This document shows, piece by piece, positions 8,206 through 16,463 of a DNA stretch of 64,000 bases; position 1 is the stretch's first letter; every line of letters starts with the position of its first letter. Origin of the DNA: Parasedimentitalea denitrificans (GTDB lineage Bacteria > Pseudomonadota > Alphaproteobacteria > Rhodobacterales > Rhodobacteraceae). The notes under the pieces were generated by a model. It was given only the letters and a program-made list of their open reading frames with translations, did not search any database and was not told the origin of the DNA. The stretch lies in NCBI RefSeq assembly GCF_011813015.1, contig NZ_QHLQ01000001.1, positions 186,001 to 250,000 of the forward strand, read 5' to 3'. The translations under genes and the position numbers were made by a program.

Positions 8206-9609
8206 TCAGAAAACAGGCACGTTCGCATGTTCTGCGATGAACGCGTGAACTTCCTCGAAAAACAGGTTGAAGCAGGGCTCGCCCTCTAGGGCAACGTGGT
8301 TATTTCCTGAAAGTTTGATAAATCGCGCTCCTGGGATTGCACGGGCAAGTAGTATCCCCTCCTCAATCGGCACGACCTGATCACCTTCGATGTGAAGGAT
8401 CAGTGTTGGGATATCGATCTGTTCCGCTATTTCGAGAATGTCCATTTGACCGTTCATCTCTTTGATACGCATCGCGTTTTGCGGAGAGCTGCTAATTCTT
8501 TGAAGTTCGTCAAAACTATCGCGAATGTCTTTTGTGGCATCAGGGGCAAAGCCAGATGCGAAGAATTGGCGATAGACAGGGTTGGTCGATCCCCAACCTT
8601 CGCGAAACATAACACGCGCTGTTTTCCAAAAAGCATCATGCTCCGGATTGTTGCGCTTTGCCTCTCCGCGGCCAAAACCGCCCAACAGGACAAGACAGGA
8701 AACTCTATTTGGATGCTTGGCCGCATAGCGAATGGAGAACCCCGCCCCCTGACTGACGCCAAAGAGTGCAAACCGGTCAAGGCCAGATGCTGCTACAACG
8801 GCCTCCATATCCTGGGTCATTGCATCAAATGAAATCGTATCGACGTCCCAGTCTGACAACCCATTTCCGCGTTGATCAAAGCGAACCAACCGGTTTGCTC
8901 GCGCGAACTCGGCCAGAAACGGCCCCCAAATTGGATTGCCCCATTCGTATTCAATGTGATTGAGATAATTGGGTGCCTTAAAAACCGGTGGGCCTTCGCC
9001 GACGTCCGCCCATGCGATCTTTGTTCCGTCTTCTGAACAGCAATATTGCACATGCTGTTGCAGCGCCAGTTCGGGCTTTGTGCGCTCATCTGGTGCATCA
9101 GGTGTCCACTGCCAAACCCTAATTGTGCGCGAGATATTTTTGACCCTTTGCCCCCCCATGTCGCGAAAGAACCTTTGGTTCTGGTCATTTACGGCCTGGT
9201 GAACAATATCGGAAATGCACACTCCGCCCGGCTCTGCCAGTCCCTCTAGGCGCGCAGCCACGTTTACGCCGTCACCGAAAATATCATCCTCGTCGAAGAC
9301 GACGTCCCCCAGATTGATGCCAACCCTGTATTTTATCCGCTGCTGTTCTTTCATTTCCGTTTCCCGATGCGTCATCTCCGACTGAATGCCAATAGCACAG
9401 CGCACTGCATCTTGGGCTGACGAAAACTCGGCCAACATCCCGTCGCCAGTTGTTTTGACTATGCGTCCCCGATGACGTGAAATCGCTGGATCAATCAATT
9501 GCAACCGGTGCGTTTTCTGTCGTTCAAGAACCCCACCTTCGTCGTGTTCCATCAGACGTGAGTAGCCAACCATATCGGCGACCAAAACAGCAGCTAAACG
9601 GCGTTCCAT
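8206..9609 (-). CDS. Class III nucleotide cyclase fused to alpha/beta hydrolase
   Basis: A 467-residue two-domain protein. Residues 1-170 form a class III adenylate/guanylate cyclase domain. They carry both metal aspartates (D12 in VADMVGYS, D56 in TGDGMLAEF), a purine-binding lysine position (K52) and the transition-state Asn/Arg pair (N116, R120 in GVNVAARLE), so catalysis is plausible. Residues ~185-467 form an alpha/beta hydrolase with nucleophile S286 in GVSQG, a likely acid in IEGDQVVP and a late His in NNHVAL. The fusion suggests a hydrolase or sensor output coupled to cyclic-nucleotide synthesis. GGAG 8 nt before ATG 9609 fixes the start. It is divergent from the membrane operon at 9843. 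Confidence 0.85.
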   Translation of the reverse strand: MERRLAAVLVADMVGYSRLMEHDEGGVLERQKTHRLQLIDPAISRHRGRIVKTTGDGMLAEFSSAQDAVRCAIGIQSEMTHRETEMKEQQRIKYRVGINLGDVVFDEDDIFGDGVNVAARLEGLAEPGGVCISDIVHQAVNDQNQRFFRDMGGQRVKNISRTIRVWQWTPDAPDERTKPELALQQHVQYCCSEDGTKIAWADVGEGPPVFKAPNYLNHIEYEWGNPIWGPFLAEFARANRLVRFDQRGNGLSDWDVDTISFDAMTQDMEAVVAASGLDRFALFGVSQGAGFSIRYAAKHPNRVSCLVLLGGFGRGEAKRNNPEHDAFWKTARVMFREGWGSTNPVYRQFFASGFAPDATKDIRDSFDELQRISSSPQNAMRIKEMNGQMDILEIAEQIDIPTLILHIEGDQVVPIEEGILLARAIPGARFIKLSGNNHVALEGEPCFNLFFEEVHAFIAEHANVPVF

Positions 9610-9842
9610 AGGGAGTCTCCAGTTTCCTAGTGAAAATGCATCGGTTGGAACGGAAAGCAAGGGAGGGTTGGGCGTTCCCATTCCGGGCCCCTTTGCCCCC
9701 GCAACGACAAAGAAAAGTGCCTCATTTGGACAATGTGCAACCCAGATGGCATTGCAGCCAGTGGTCAGTCCAGTTTCGGAATTGTTGATTGTCGCCAATT
9801 TCTGCTTAAGCTGAAGGGCATAACGATTAATTGGAGTGTTTC

Positions 9843-10184
9843 ATGGACAGCCTTTATTCAGACGACGTACTGAACCGATTACCATTTTGGGTAACACCAC
9901 CAGGTCAAACCGATGGTTTTTTAATTGTTATCGGGCTTGTCCTAGTCGCTGTCCTGCTTGGCTTTGGGGCGCTCTATTTTACGATTCAAGCCATTCCTGA
10001 CCGAATGGCCACAGGCGCCCACAAGGTGCAGATGCAATTGGTCAGTGTGCTGGGGCTGATCTCACTTTTCACATTGAACAATGCATTCTGGATTGCCGCA
10101 ATTTTGATTGCAGCAGTGCCGTTGCATGAAGTTTTCCCATCGATAAAATCGATGCTCGACAAATCGGAGAGCACCGATGCTTGA
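9843..10184 (+). CDS. Small inner-membrane protein resembling YiaW (DUF3302-like)
   Basis: A 113-residue protein with a TM segment at about residues 24-48, an IPDR...H loop, and a second hydrophobic region ISLFTLNNAFWIAAILIAAV. The pattern 'hydrophobic, IP..., H..., SLFTL...W' resembles E. coli YiaW (DUF3302), and as with yiaW a membrane-fusion (HlyD/YiaV-like) gene follows. The assignment rests on pattern and synteny only. GGAG upstream supports ATG 9843. It overlaps the next gene by 8 nt, indicating an operon. The function is unknown. Confidence 0.6.
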   Translation: MDSLYSDDVLNRLPFWVTPPGQTDGFLIVIGLVLVAVLLGFGALYFTIQAIPDRMATGAHKVQMQLVSVLGLISLFTLNNAFWIAAILIAAVPLHEVFPSIKSMLDKSESTDA

Positions 10185-11406
10185 GCTCATATTTTCAGCC
10201 CTGATAACGATTTTACCCGACTATCTTTACCGCCATTACAAACAAGGTAAGAGGCTTGGGCATGAGATCACGCTGTTCAACGTTTGGTATGAACTGCGCT
10301 GGGGACTAACTGCCTGCGCAATCTTGGCGATTACACTGCTCACGGTCATTTTTTACTACCACCCGACAACCCGCAATGTATCAGCAGCGTTTCGAACTGT
10401 TACTGTGCTGTCTGACAGGGCTGGCCGCGTTGCAGAAGTCTACGTTTCCAACAACGCCGACGTTAAGGCAGGCGATGCCATCTTTCGACTTGATACAACC
10501 CGCCAGGAGGCCGCCGCTGAAACAGCGCGACGTAGGATTGATGAACTCGACGCGGCCATGGCGCTAGCAGAGACACAAATCGCAACAGCCACCGCTTTGG
10601 TTGCCGCCGCCGAGGCCGACTTGGCACAGGCGCGCGATGATCTGGAACGTCGCCGGGCGGTTGCCGAACGCAACACTGCGGTGGTTAGCGAACAAGAGTT
10701 GGCGCGCCTAGAAACAACCGTGGACCGCGCCGAGAGCCAGCGGGACAGTGCACAGTCCACTTTGGAAGGCACCAAGCTCCAGCAGAGCGGTGTCATCCCA
10801 AGCCAGCGGGAAAGTGCGCGCGCGATGTTGAACGAAGCAGAGGCCGAAATCGCAAAATCAACTGTCTATGCAGAGGTAGACGGCACTATGAAGCAGTTTC
10901 TACTGAAGACCGGGGATATCGTGAATCCCATCCTCCGACCCGCCGGCATTTTGGTGCCCAAAGTGACAGGTGAAGGACATTTCATTGCAGCCTTTGGTCA
11001 GATTTCCGCCAGCGTCGTAAAGAAGGGCATGTTGGTCGAAATCACCTGTGCATCAAAACCGCTGACTGTGATTCCGATGATCGTAGAGGACGTACAGAGT
11101 GTTATCGCCGCTGGTCAGTTCCGGCCGGGTGATGTGCTGTTAGACCAACAAGACCGACGGCGCCCGGGGACAATAACGGCATTTCTCGCACCAATTTACC
11201 CGAAACATCTGGAAGAGGTGCCGCTTGGGAGCTCTTGTGTGGGTGTGGCTTATACCAGTCGGGCCAAAGAGATCGAAGCCGGAGAGATTACCGGGTTCTC
11301 GGCCTTTGTCGCGCGTCTGGTTGATGGAATGGGAATTGCAAACGCCATCGTTATGCGTGCTCAGACCATTCTACTGCCGGTTAAGGCGCTGGTGTTTGCG
11401 GGATAA
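10177..11406 (+). CDS. HlyD-family membrane fusion protein (YiaV-like)
   Basis: A 409-residue protein with a single TM helix at about 42-61. It has a split biotinyl-lipoyl domain (VLSDRAGRVAEVYVSNNADVKAGDAIFRLD and STVYAEVDGTMKQFLLKTGDIV) around a long coiled-coil hairpin (about 95-225, rich in AEA/ER heptads) and a beta-barrel C-terminus. This is the periplasmic adaptor architecture of HlyD/EmrA proteins. No ABC or MFS transporter gene is adjacent; its partners are the small membrane protein upstream (8-nt overlap) and a K+ channel-like protein downstream. This matches the transporter-less yiaV-yiaW arrangement. The cargo is unknown. Confidence 0.82.
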   Translation: MLELIFSALITILPDYLYRHYKQGKRLGHEITLFNVWYELRWGLTACAILAITLLTVIFYYHPTTRNVSAAFRTVTVLSDRAGRVAEVYVSNNADVKAGDAIFRLDTTRQEAAAETARRRIDELDAAMALAETQIATATALVAAAEADLAQARDDLERRRAVAERNTAVVSEQELARLETTVDRAESQRDSAQSTLEGTKLQQSGVIPSQRESARAMLNEAEAEIAKSTVYAEVDGTMKQFLLKTGDIVNPILRPAGILVPKVTGEGHFIAAFGQISASVVKKGMLVEITCASKPLTVIPMIVEDVQSVIAAGQFRPGDVLLDQQDRRRPGTITAFLAPIYPKHLEEVPLGSSCVGVAYTSRAKEIEAGEITGFSAFVARLVDGMGIANAIVMRAQTILLPVKALVFAG

Positions 11407-11415
11407 CCAGAAAGT

Positions 11416-11730
11416 ATGATCTATACTTGGACCTTTTTCACAACCTTCGCGGATGTATTGCTGCGGCTCGGGCCCATTGTCTTGGTGCTGATAGCACTTA
11501 TCACCGCCAATGGATTGCTGGTTGGCCGCATCGAGGGTTGGAAGCGAAGTGACGCACTGTATCACGCCTTTATCAACGCAACGACCGTAGGGTATGGTGA
11601 TTTCCGCCCTACCCGGGGTGTTTCCAAATTTCTTGCGGTCCTGAATGCATTCTTAGGCCTGTTGTTCACAGGAATTTTCGTCGGTGCAGGTGTCTATGCG
11701 GTTGAAAAGGCCTTTAATGTCTTCCTGTAA
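11416..11730 (+). CDS. Two-TM potassium channel pore protein
   Basis: A 104-residue protein with TM1 at about 17-37, a pore helix with selectivity filter TTVGYGD (residues 56-62) and TM2 at about 73-95. This is the minimal KcsA-like Ion_trans_2 pore, expected to tetramerise. There is no RCK, cyclic-nucleotide-binding or other regulatory domain in the polypeptide. It starts 9 nt after the HlyD-like gene stop and is last in the three-gene operon. Linking a bare K+ pore with a membrane-fusion protein is unusual. The selectivity assignment is strong; physiological role unknown. Confidence 0.85.
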   Translation: MIYTWTFFTTFADVLLRLGPIVLVLIALITANGLLVGRIEGWKRSDALYHAFINATTVGYGDFRPTRGVSKFLAVLNAFLGLLFTGIFVGAGVYAVEKAFNVFL

Positions 11731-11847
11731 CTGCTGCCCCCTGGGTCGGCACCTAACAGGCTGTTCATATTGCAGCTTCACAGACAGCTATTTGGGCGCG
11801 CTTTCTTGACCTGATCAAGGTCGTAGGAATCTGCTTCTACTCTAATT

Positions 11848-11878
11848 AAAAAGGGCGGCCCGATGGACCGCCCTTTTT
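11848..11878. terminator. Bidirectional intrinsic terminator
   Basis: AAAAAGGGCGGCC-CGAT-GGACCGCCCTTTTT: a stem with one bulged A, flanked by an A-run on the left and a T-run on the right, so it can serve both strands. It lies between the K+ channel operon (+) and the helicase gene (-), ending two bases before the helicase stop. Confidence 0.85.
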
Positions 11879-11880
11879 AA

Positions 11881-14070
11881 TCAGTTGCCTTTGCGGGGCT
11901 TCGACTTGGGATAAGCACCGCCGCCTTTGGCAGCGCCACCCTTGGCTGCAGCAGCGCGGGCGCGGTTCTTTTTGCTGTCAGGCCGACCCTTCGGGGGTGG
12001 TGGGCCTTTTTTACGTTCGCCGTCGCTGCGCGTTTTACCCGCATAGGGTTTGCTATCGCCGGACTTGCGACGCTTTAGCGGTGTGACGTGCTCTTCACCC
12101 GGACGGGCCATGCGCTCTGACGGGTTACGTGCCGCCTTGCTGGCCGCGCCTTTGGGCTTTTTGGAGCGTGGCGCGGGTGCGTCGTTCCAATCTGTTGGTG
12201 GGGTTGATGGCTTGCCGCCGTATTTGCCGCTACCCTTTTTGCCCATATCGTCCCGCGGTTTGCGGTCTTCACGTGGCTTATAGTCATCACGAGGTTTGCG
12301 ATCTTCGCGCGACTTATAGTCGTCACGCGGCTTGCGATCTTCGCGGGGTTTGCGGTCTTCACGTGGGCCGCGTGCTTTGTAATCATCACGGGGGCCACGG
12401 TCTTCGCGCGGGCCGCGGGGTTTGCGATCACCACGGTCATCGCGGCGCGGGCCTTTGCCCTCAAACTTGGGGCGTGGCGAATTGGCGATATCTGGCGCCT
12501 TGTCCAGCTTGGTCACCTTGGAGCCTTCGACCTGATCACCGCCCAAAGCCTTGAGGAAGCCGTCAACACTGCTTTGACGCAGCTCAACAAAGCTTTCTGT
12601 GTTCTGCACCCGGATCGCACCTAGGTCGTCTTTTGACAGGTTACCAGCCTTGCACAGCATTGGCAGCAAGCGACGAGGTTCTGCACCAGCATCACGGCCT
12701 CCAGAAATCGAGAACCAGACCGACGGGCCAAATGGCTCGCGCTCTTTGCGGGCGCCGCGGTCCTGACCCGGATCACTCAACTCCTCGGGTGCGGTATGGC
12801 GCGAGTGGAACAGGCGCAGATAGGCTGCTGCCAGTTGCTCTGCCGAGAACTTATCCATCAAGTTTGCAACTGGTGTGGCTTCTGCTTCAGTCACGGCCTC
12901 GTTCCAAGCAGCATCACCCAGCATACGGGCTTCGTCCTGGGCACGCACGGCGTCGGCACTTGGTGCGTTCAGCTCATCCGCTGTCAGTTTGGCCGAACGC
13001 AGCAGGCGCATCGCCTTGCCGCGCGACTTGGGCGGCACGATCAGTGCAGAAACACCATGGCGCCCTGCCCGGCCGGTCCGGCCCGAGCGGTGCAGCAGTG
13101 TTTCGTGGCTGTTTGGCAGTTCAGCGTGGATCACCAGATCCAGTTTGGGCAAGTCGATACCACGCGCAGCAACGTCAGTCGCAACACAGACACTTGCACG
13201 ACCATCGCGCAGTGACTGCAACGCGTTGGAACGCTCGGCCTGTGACAGCTCGCCCGATAGGGCCACAACCGAGAAACCCCGGTTTGACAGACGAGTGGTC
13301 AGTCGGTTCACCATGGCACGGGTATTACAGAACACCAGCGCATTAGGGGCCTCGTGGAAACGCAGGACGTTGATGATCGCGTTTTCGCTATCGCGCTGAG
13401 ACACAGCCAACAATTGATAGTCGATGTCCGCGTGCTGCGATTTCTCGGCAACCGTGGTGATCCGCTGGTGATCTTTCAGATAGGTTTCAGCCAGACGCGC
13501 GATGCCCTTTGGCACAGTGGCCGAGAACATCAGGGTACGGCGAGTTTCTGGTGTTTCGCCCAGAATGAATTCCAGATCTTCGCGGAAACCAAGGTCGAGC
13601 ATTTCGTCGGCTTCGTCCAGCACCACGGCGCGAACTTCGGACAGATCGATTGTCCCGCGCATGATGTGGTCGCGCAAACGGCCCGGCGTAGCCACGACGA
13701 TATGCGTGCCGCGATCCAACGCGCGACGCTCATCACGCATGTCCATGCCACCAACGGTCGAGGCCAGATGAGCGCCAGCGCCAGCATAAAGCCAGCCCAG
13801 CTCGCGCTTGACCTGCATGGCTAGTTCGCGGGTTGGTGCGATCACCAACGCCAAGGGGGCAGCGGCACGGCCAAAGCCCTCTTCGTCACCTAGCAAGGTC
13901 GGTGCCATTGCCAACCCAAAGCCTACTGTTTTACCTGAGCCGGTCTGGGCCGAAACCAAAAGATCCGACTGTTCGAGTTCAGGATTGCTGACCTCTTGCT
14001 GGACCTGGGTCAGAGATTCATAACCGCGCGCCTGAAGCGCATCTGCGAGTGCTGTTTTCACGATATTCAT
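11881..14070 (-). CDS. DEAD-box ATP-dependent RNA helicase with repetitive basic tail
   Basis: A 729-residue cytoplasmic RNA helicase. RecA1 has the Q-motif region, P-loop AQTGSGKT (about 42-48), PTREL, DEAD (152-155) and SAT (183-185); RecA2 has DVAARGID and HRSGRTGRAG. A DbpA-type RNA-binding domain follows (FGPSVWFSISGGRDAGAEPR...), suggesting a role in ribosome assembly or structured RNA. The last ~170 residues are Arg/Lys/Asp/Gly-rich, with repeated RKPRDDYK/REDRKPR units, probably disordered and RNA-binding. I chose ATG 14070 because it fits the family start (MNIVKTALADALQARGY); the frame is open 22 codons further. The symbol is uncertain (csdA/dbpA-like). Confidence 0.93.
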   Translation of the reverse strand: MNIVKTALADALQARGYESLTQVQQEVSNPELEQSDLLVSAQTGSGKTVGFGLAMAPTLLGDEEGFGRAAAPLALVIAPTRELAMQVKRELGWLYAGAGAHLASTVGGMDMRDERRALDRGTHIVVATPGRLRDHIMRGTIDLSEVRAVVLDEADEMLDLGFREDLEFILGETPETRRTLMFSATVPKGIARLAETYLKDHQRITTVAEKSQHADIDYQLLAVSQRDSENAIINVLRFHEAPNALVFCNTRAMVNRLTTRLSNRGFSVVALSGELSQAERSNALQSLRDGRASVCVATDVAARGIDLPKLDLVIHAELPNSHETLLHRSGRTGRAGRHGVSALIVPPKSRGKAMRLLRSAKLTADELNAPSADAVRAQDEARMLGDAAWNEAVTEAEATPVANLMDKFSAEQLAAAYLRLFHSRHTAPEELSDPGQDRGARKEREPFGPSVWFSISGGRDAGAEPRRLLPMLCKAGNLSKDDLGAIRVQNTESFVELRQSSVDGFLKALGGDQVEGSKVTKLDKAPDIANSPRPKFEGKGPRRDDRGDRKPRGPREDRGPRDDYKARGPREDRKPREDRKPRDDYKSREDRKPRDDYKPREDRKPRDDMGKKGSGKYGGKPSTPPTDWNDAPAPRSKKPKGAASKAARNPSERMARPGEEHVTPLKRRKSGDSKPYAGKTRSDGERKKGPPPPKGRPDSKKNRARAAAAKGGAAKGGGAYPKSKPRKGN
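12247..12445 (-). repeat. Intragenic tandem repeat coding RKPRDDYK/REDRKPR units
   Basis: Imperfect tandem units of about 24-33 bp within the helicase tail, seen on the plus strand as alternating gtcatcacg/tcttcgcg...gcggtttgcg blocks. They encode alternating RDDYK and REDRK motifs. Such a region is prone to copy-number change by slippage. Confidence 0.8.
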
Positions 14071-14327
14071 TTTCGCTTGCTGCAGGGCACGGCAATTGGG
14101 ACAGCCAGCCCGGAATTTTGACGGCACCACCATCACGGTGGGCGGGGCCCACGTGACCCGATTGGGGGCATGTAATAGGTTTCAGAGCAAAAGTATAGAT
14201 GTTCTGTTGTTGAGGCAGCTATGCGCTCAGCGGCAAGCAAAATTCTGCCTTAGGTAGGCCAGCTAATTCAACTTCGATTAACCGCCAGGTGTGAGGGCCG
14301 CTATTTTCCAAGCGACCCAAACTGTTC

Positions 14328-14660
14328 TCAGGATCCGGGCGGGGCATAGGCCCCTGTCAGGCCCGCTGCTTTCTTGATGACCGATTCAAAATCATCACTG
14401 GTCCAGGCACGCACTGTTTCAGCTTTGGAAATCGCGCCAGACGCCGACACTGCCATAGCCAATGCAACGGCATCAGACCCATCCGGAGCTTCGGACACCA
14501 GAACAATGTCATTAGTGCCGGTGGTGTTATAGATGGCCACGACTTTGCCACCAACACTGTCTAGCAGTTTTTGAATTGCCCCAGTTCTGTCTTCCGGCTT
14601 GGATAACAAGCCTTTGATTCCAGCCTGCGAATAGCTTGCGTAGGTTATAAATAGTGCCAT
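14328..14660 (-). CDS. GYD domain protein
   Basis: A 110-residue protein of the GYD family, a small ferredoxin-like/dimeric barrel fold of unknown role. It carries the N-terminal strand ALFITYASYSQAGIKGL, the central VAIYNTTGTNDIVLVSEAPD (the family's 'G.YD' region, here GTNDIV) and the following AVALAMAVSASGAI helix. GGAGG 6 nt upstream of ATG 14660 fixes the start. It is monocistronic between the helicase and DUF2182 genes, all on the minus strand. Confidence 0.85.
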   Translation of the reverse strand: MALFITYASYSQAGIKGLLSKPEDRTGAIQKLLDSVGGKVVAIYNTTGTNDIVLVSEAPDGSDAVALAMAVSASGAISKAETVRAWTSDDFESVIKKAAGLTGAYAPPGS

Positions 14661-14735
14661 GGTTACCTCCGGTGACGGGTTAAATAGTTAGAACATCCCC
14701 AGACATCATGGTCCGAGGTCAAGCTCTACCAGTGA

Positions 14736-15518
14736 CTAATTGGTCAGGGCTGAGATCAGGAAATATGCGCCACAGGCGATCAACACACCGCCTGTCACGC
14801 CAGATAACTTGTGCATGTTGGGCACGGCCTTTTCGGCCAGAACATACAGCGCCAGCCCGACGATCCAGTAGACATTCATGATGCCGCCAACAAACAACAG
14901 CGCCATCAACGCCCAACAGCATCCCAGACAATACCCCCCGTGGATCACGCCCAACCGAAGTGCGCCGAATGCTCCGGGTCGACGGTGCTGCACCAAAAAC
15001 TCACCGGGAGAGCGGCAATGCGAAAGGCAGGCATCCTTCACTCCTGTCAGTTGGTACAATCCAGCCAAAAGCAGTACCGCGCCAGCAAGCGCCCCGGACT
15101 TGATTGGCATCATTGCGCCCATCGAAAGGCCAAGGGTTTCAACCTGCCACTGCGCAAAGGTTGCGACCAGGCTAAAGCCCCCCCAAGCCAGCAAATACCC
15201 AGCCAAAAACAACAAGCTGAGCATCACGACCCGGTTGGCATCAGGCCCCATCCGTTTAACTGACGTATACAAGAGCAACATCGGTGCTGCACTGGGGGTC
15301 ATCATGGCGATCATCATCGCCCACCACATGGCAAAGTTCAGCCCAGCATACCCCGGCGTCCAAACGGGGTTCATCACCATCGAAAGACCGGCTCCAGCGA
15401 ATGTATACCAGGCGGCCATGACAGTGATCGACAGCGCAGCCAGCGCAACAATCCAGCCATCTCTGCGCGCTAAACGTTCCACCGGACCTCGTGCCAGTGG
15501 CTGCTTCAACTGCCCCAC
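14736..15518 (-). CDS. DUF2182 integral membrane protein
   Basis: A 260-residue polytopic membrane protein with about six to seven TM segments. It belongs to DUF2182 (putative metal-binding membrane proteins), recognisable by the WWAMMIAMMTPSAAPM segment rich in Met and Trp and by the later HCRSPGEF...HGGYCLGCCWALM region with His/Cys residues that could bind metal. A GTG start at 15518 is supported by GGGAG 8 nt upstream. It begins 15 nt after the DUF1326 gene, its usual partner, so the two are probably co-transcribed and functionally linked. Biochemical role unknown. Confidence 0.87.
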   Translation of the reverse strand: MGQLKQPLARGPVERLARRDGWIVALAALSITVMAAWYTFAGAGLSMVMNPVWTPGYAGLNFAMWWAMMIAMMTPSAAPMLLLYTSVKRMGPDANRVVMLSLLFLAGYLLAWGGFSLVATFAQWQVETLGLSMGAMMPIKSGALAGAVLLLAGLYQLTGVKDACLSHCRSPGEFLVQHRRPGAFGALRLGVIHGGYCLGCCWALMALLFVGGIMNVYWIVGLALYVLAEKAVPNMHKLSGVTGGVLIACGAYFLISALTN

Positions 15519-15533
15519 TTCAATTCTCCCAAC

Positions 15534-16172
15534 TCAAGCACCAACCCGTCCTTCACCTGTCAGATGCAGACTGGCGATGTGGGCGTGTGTTCCCGAATTT
15601 TTCAGCAATTCGATTGCGCCACCCGATGTCTTGGTGTGCCCCTTGGCCATTTCGGCAAAGCCGAACTCAAACCCGTTTGGCAGACGAATACCAACGCGGT
15701 GCGGTGCGCCGGATACAATATTAGGAATCGGCTCGGCCTCAAGCTCGACAACACCCGCGACAGTGCCTTTGCCGATCCGGTCCTCTGCGTTGATCTCAAC
15801 TGAGATCGGCGCCACAAGTGTTTCATGTTGGGTCGCGCACATGGCGCTGAAAATGAACCACATGGTGGCCATTTCAACAGTATCTTTGCCGGTCATGATG
15901 GCCTCTAGCGCGGCACGCTGCTCGGCGCTGGCATTTTCATCCATGATCAGCTGCATCTGGCCTTCGCCTTCGTGGATCGGCCCCGGCCATTTGTAGACCC
16001 CGGCTGCCAGTAACCCGTCTAAATTGACATCGCCGTAGTGACCTTTGTCGATGCGAAAGAACACCGCCGCCTCGCAGGTTCCGTCCGTTGGCAGAACACC
16101 AAATTGGCACGGGCAACCAAAGTTGCAGTTACAATTGGCGATTTCTTCGCCCTGAATACTCCACTTTTCCAT
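15534..16172 (-). CDS. DUF1326 protein
   Basis: A 212-residue soluble protein of DUF1326. The N-terminus has the diagnostic cysteine-rich motif ANCNCNFGCPCQFG (about residues 12-25), likely a metal or redox site, followed by G.C.A.VFFRI and the Y-K-WPGPIHEGEGQMQ core. GGAGGGGG upstream of ATG 16172 fixes the start. It is first gene of the DUF1326-DUF2182 pair, a combination common in Proteobacteria. The function is undetermined. The 291-nt gap to cobS (opposite strand) must contain promoters for both genes. Confidence 0.87.
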   Translation of the reverse strand: MEKWSIQGEEIANCNCNFGCPCQFGVLPTDGTCEAAVFFRIDKGHYGDVNLDGLLAAGVYKWPGPIHEGEGQMQLIMDENASAEQRAALEAIMTGKDTVEMATMWFIFSAMCATQHETLVAPISVEINAEDRIGKGTVAGVVELEAEPIPNIVSGAPHRVGIRLPNGFEFGFAEMAKGHTKTSGGAIELLKNSGTHAHIASLHLTGEGRVGA

Positions 16173-16463
16173 AAAGCCCCCTCCAGAAGCACAATACCTT
16201 CACAACAAACTCACCGTAGACGGAAACCACCGAAACGGCGTAATCATTACAAGGTAGCGCAGTGTTTGGGATTGCGACCGACATTGCAGAAATAATTGGA
16301 TCGTCGCGGGTGGCAACCTACCAGAGATAGGACCAGTTGGCCGACAAACGCCCAGCCAATTCGTGAACCTGTGCAGTTCCTCTTGCCCTTGCCCGCCAGA
16401 TGTTGCACCAATCCGGCAAACGGGGCCCCTCCGATGGGGGTATGAGAACAAGGATCGCGCGTC

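Noticed and set aside
14878..15996. Plus-strand open frame of 372 codons opposite DUF2182/DUF1326
   Set aside because: It runs across two well-supported minus-strand genes and their gap, with no recognisable motif.
16173..16463. Cobalamin riboswitch upstream of cobS
   Set aside because: I looked for a B12-box-like conserved core and the long paired leader; only a small CCCCTCCGATGGGG hairpin near the start codon is present.
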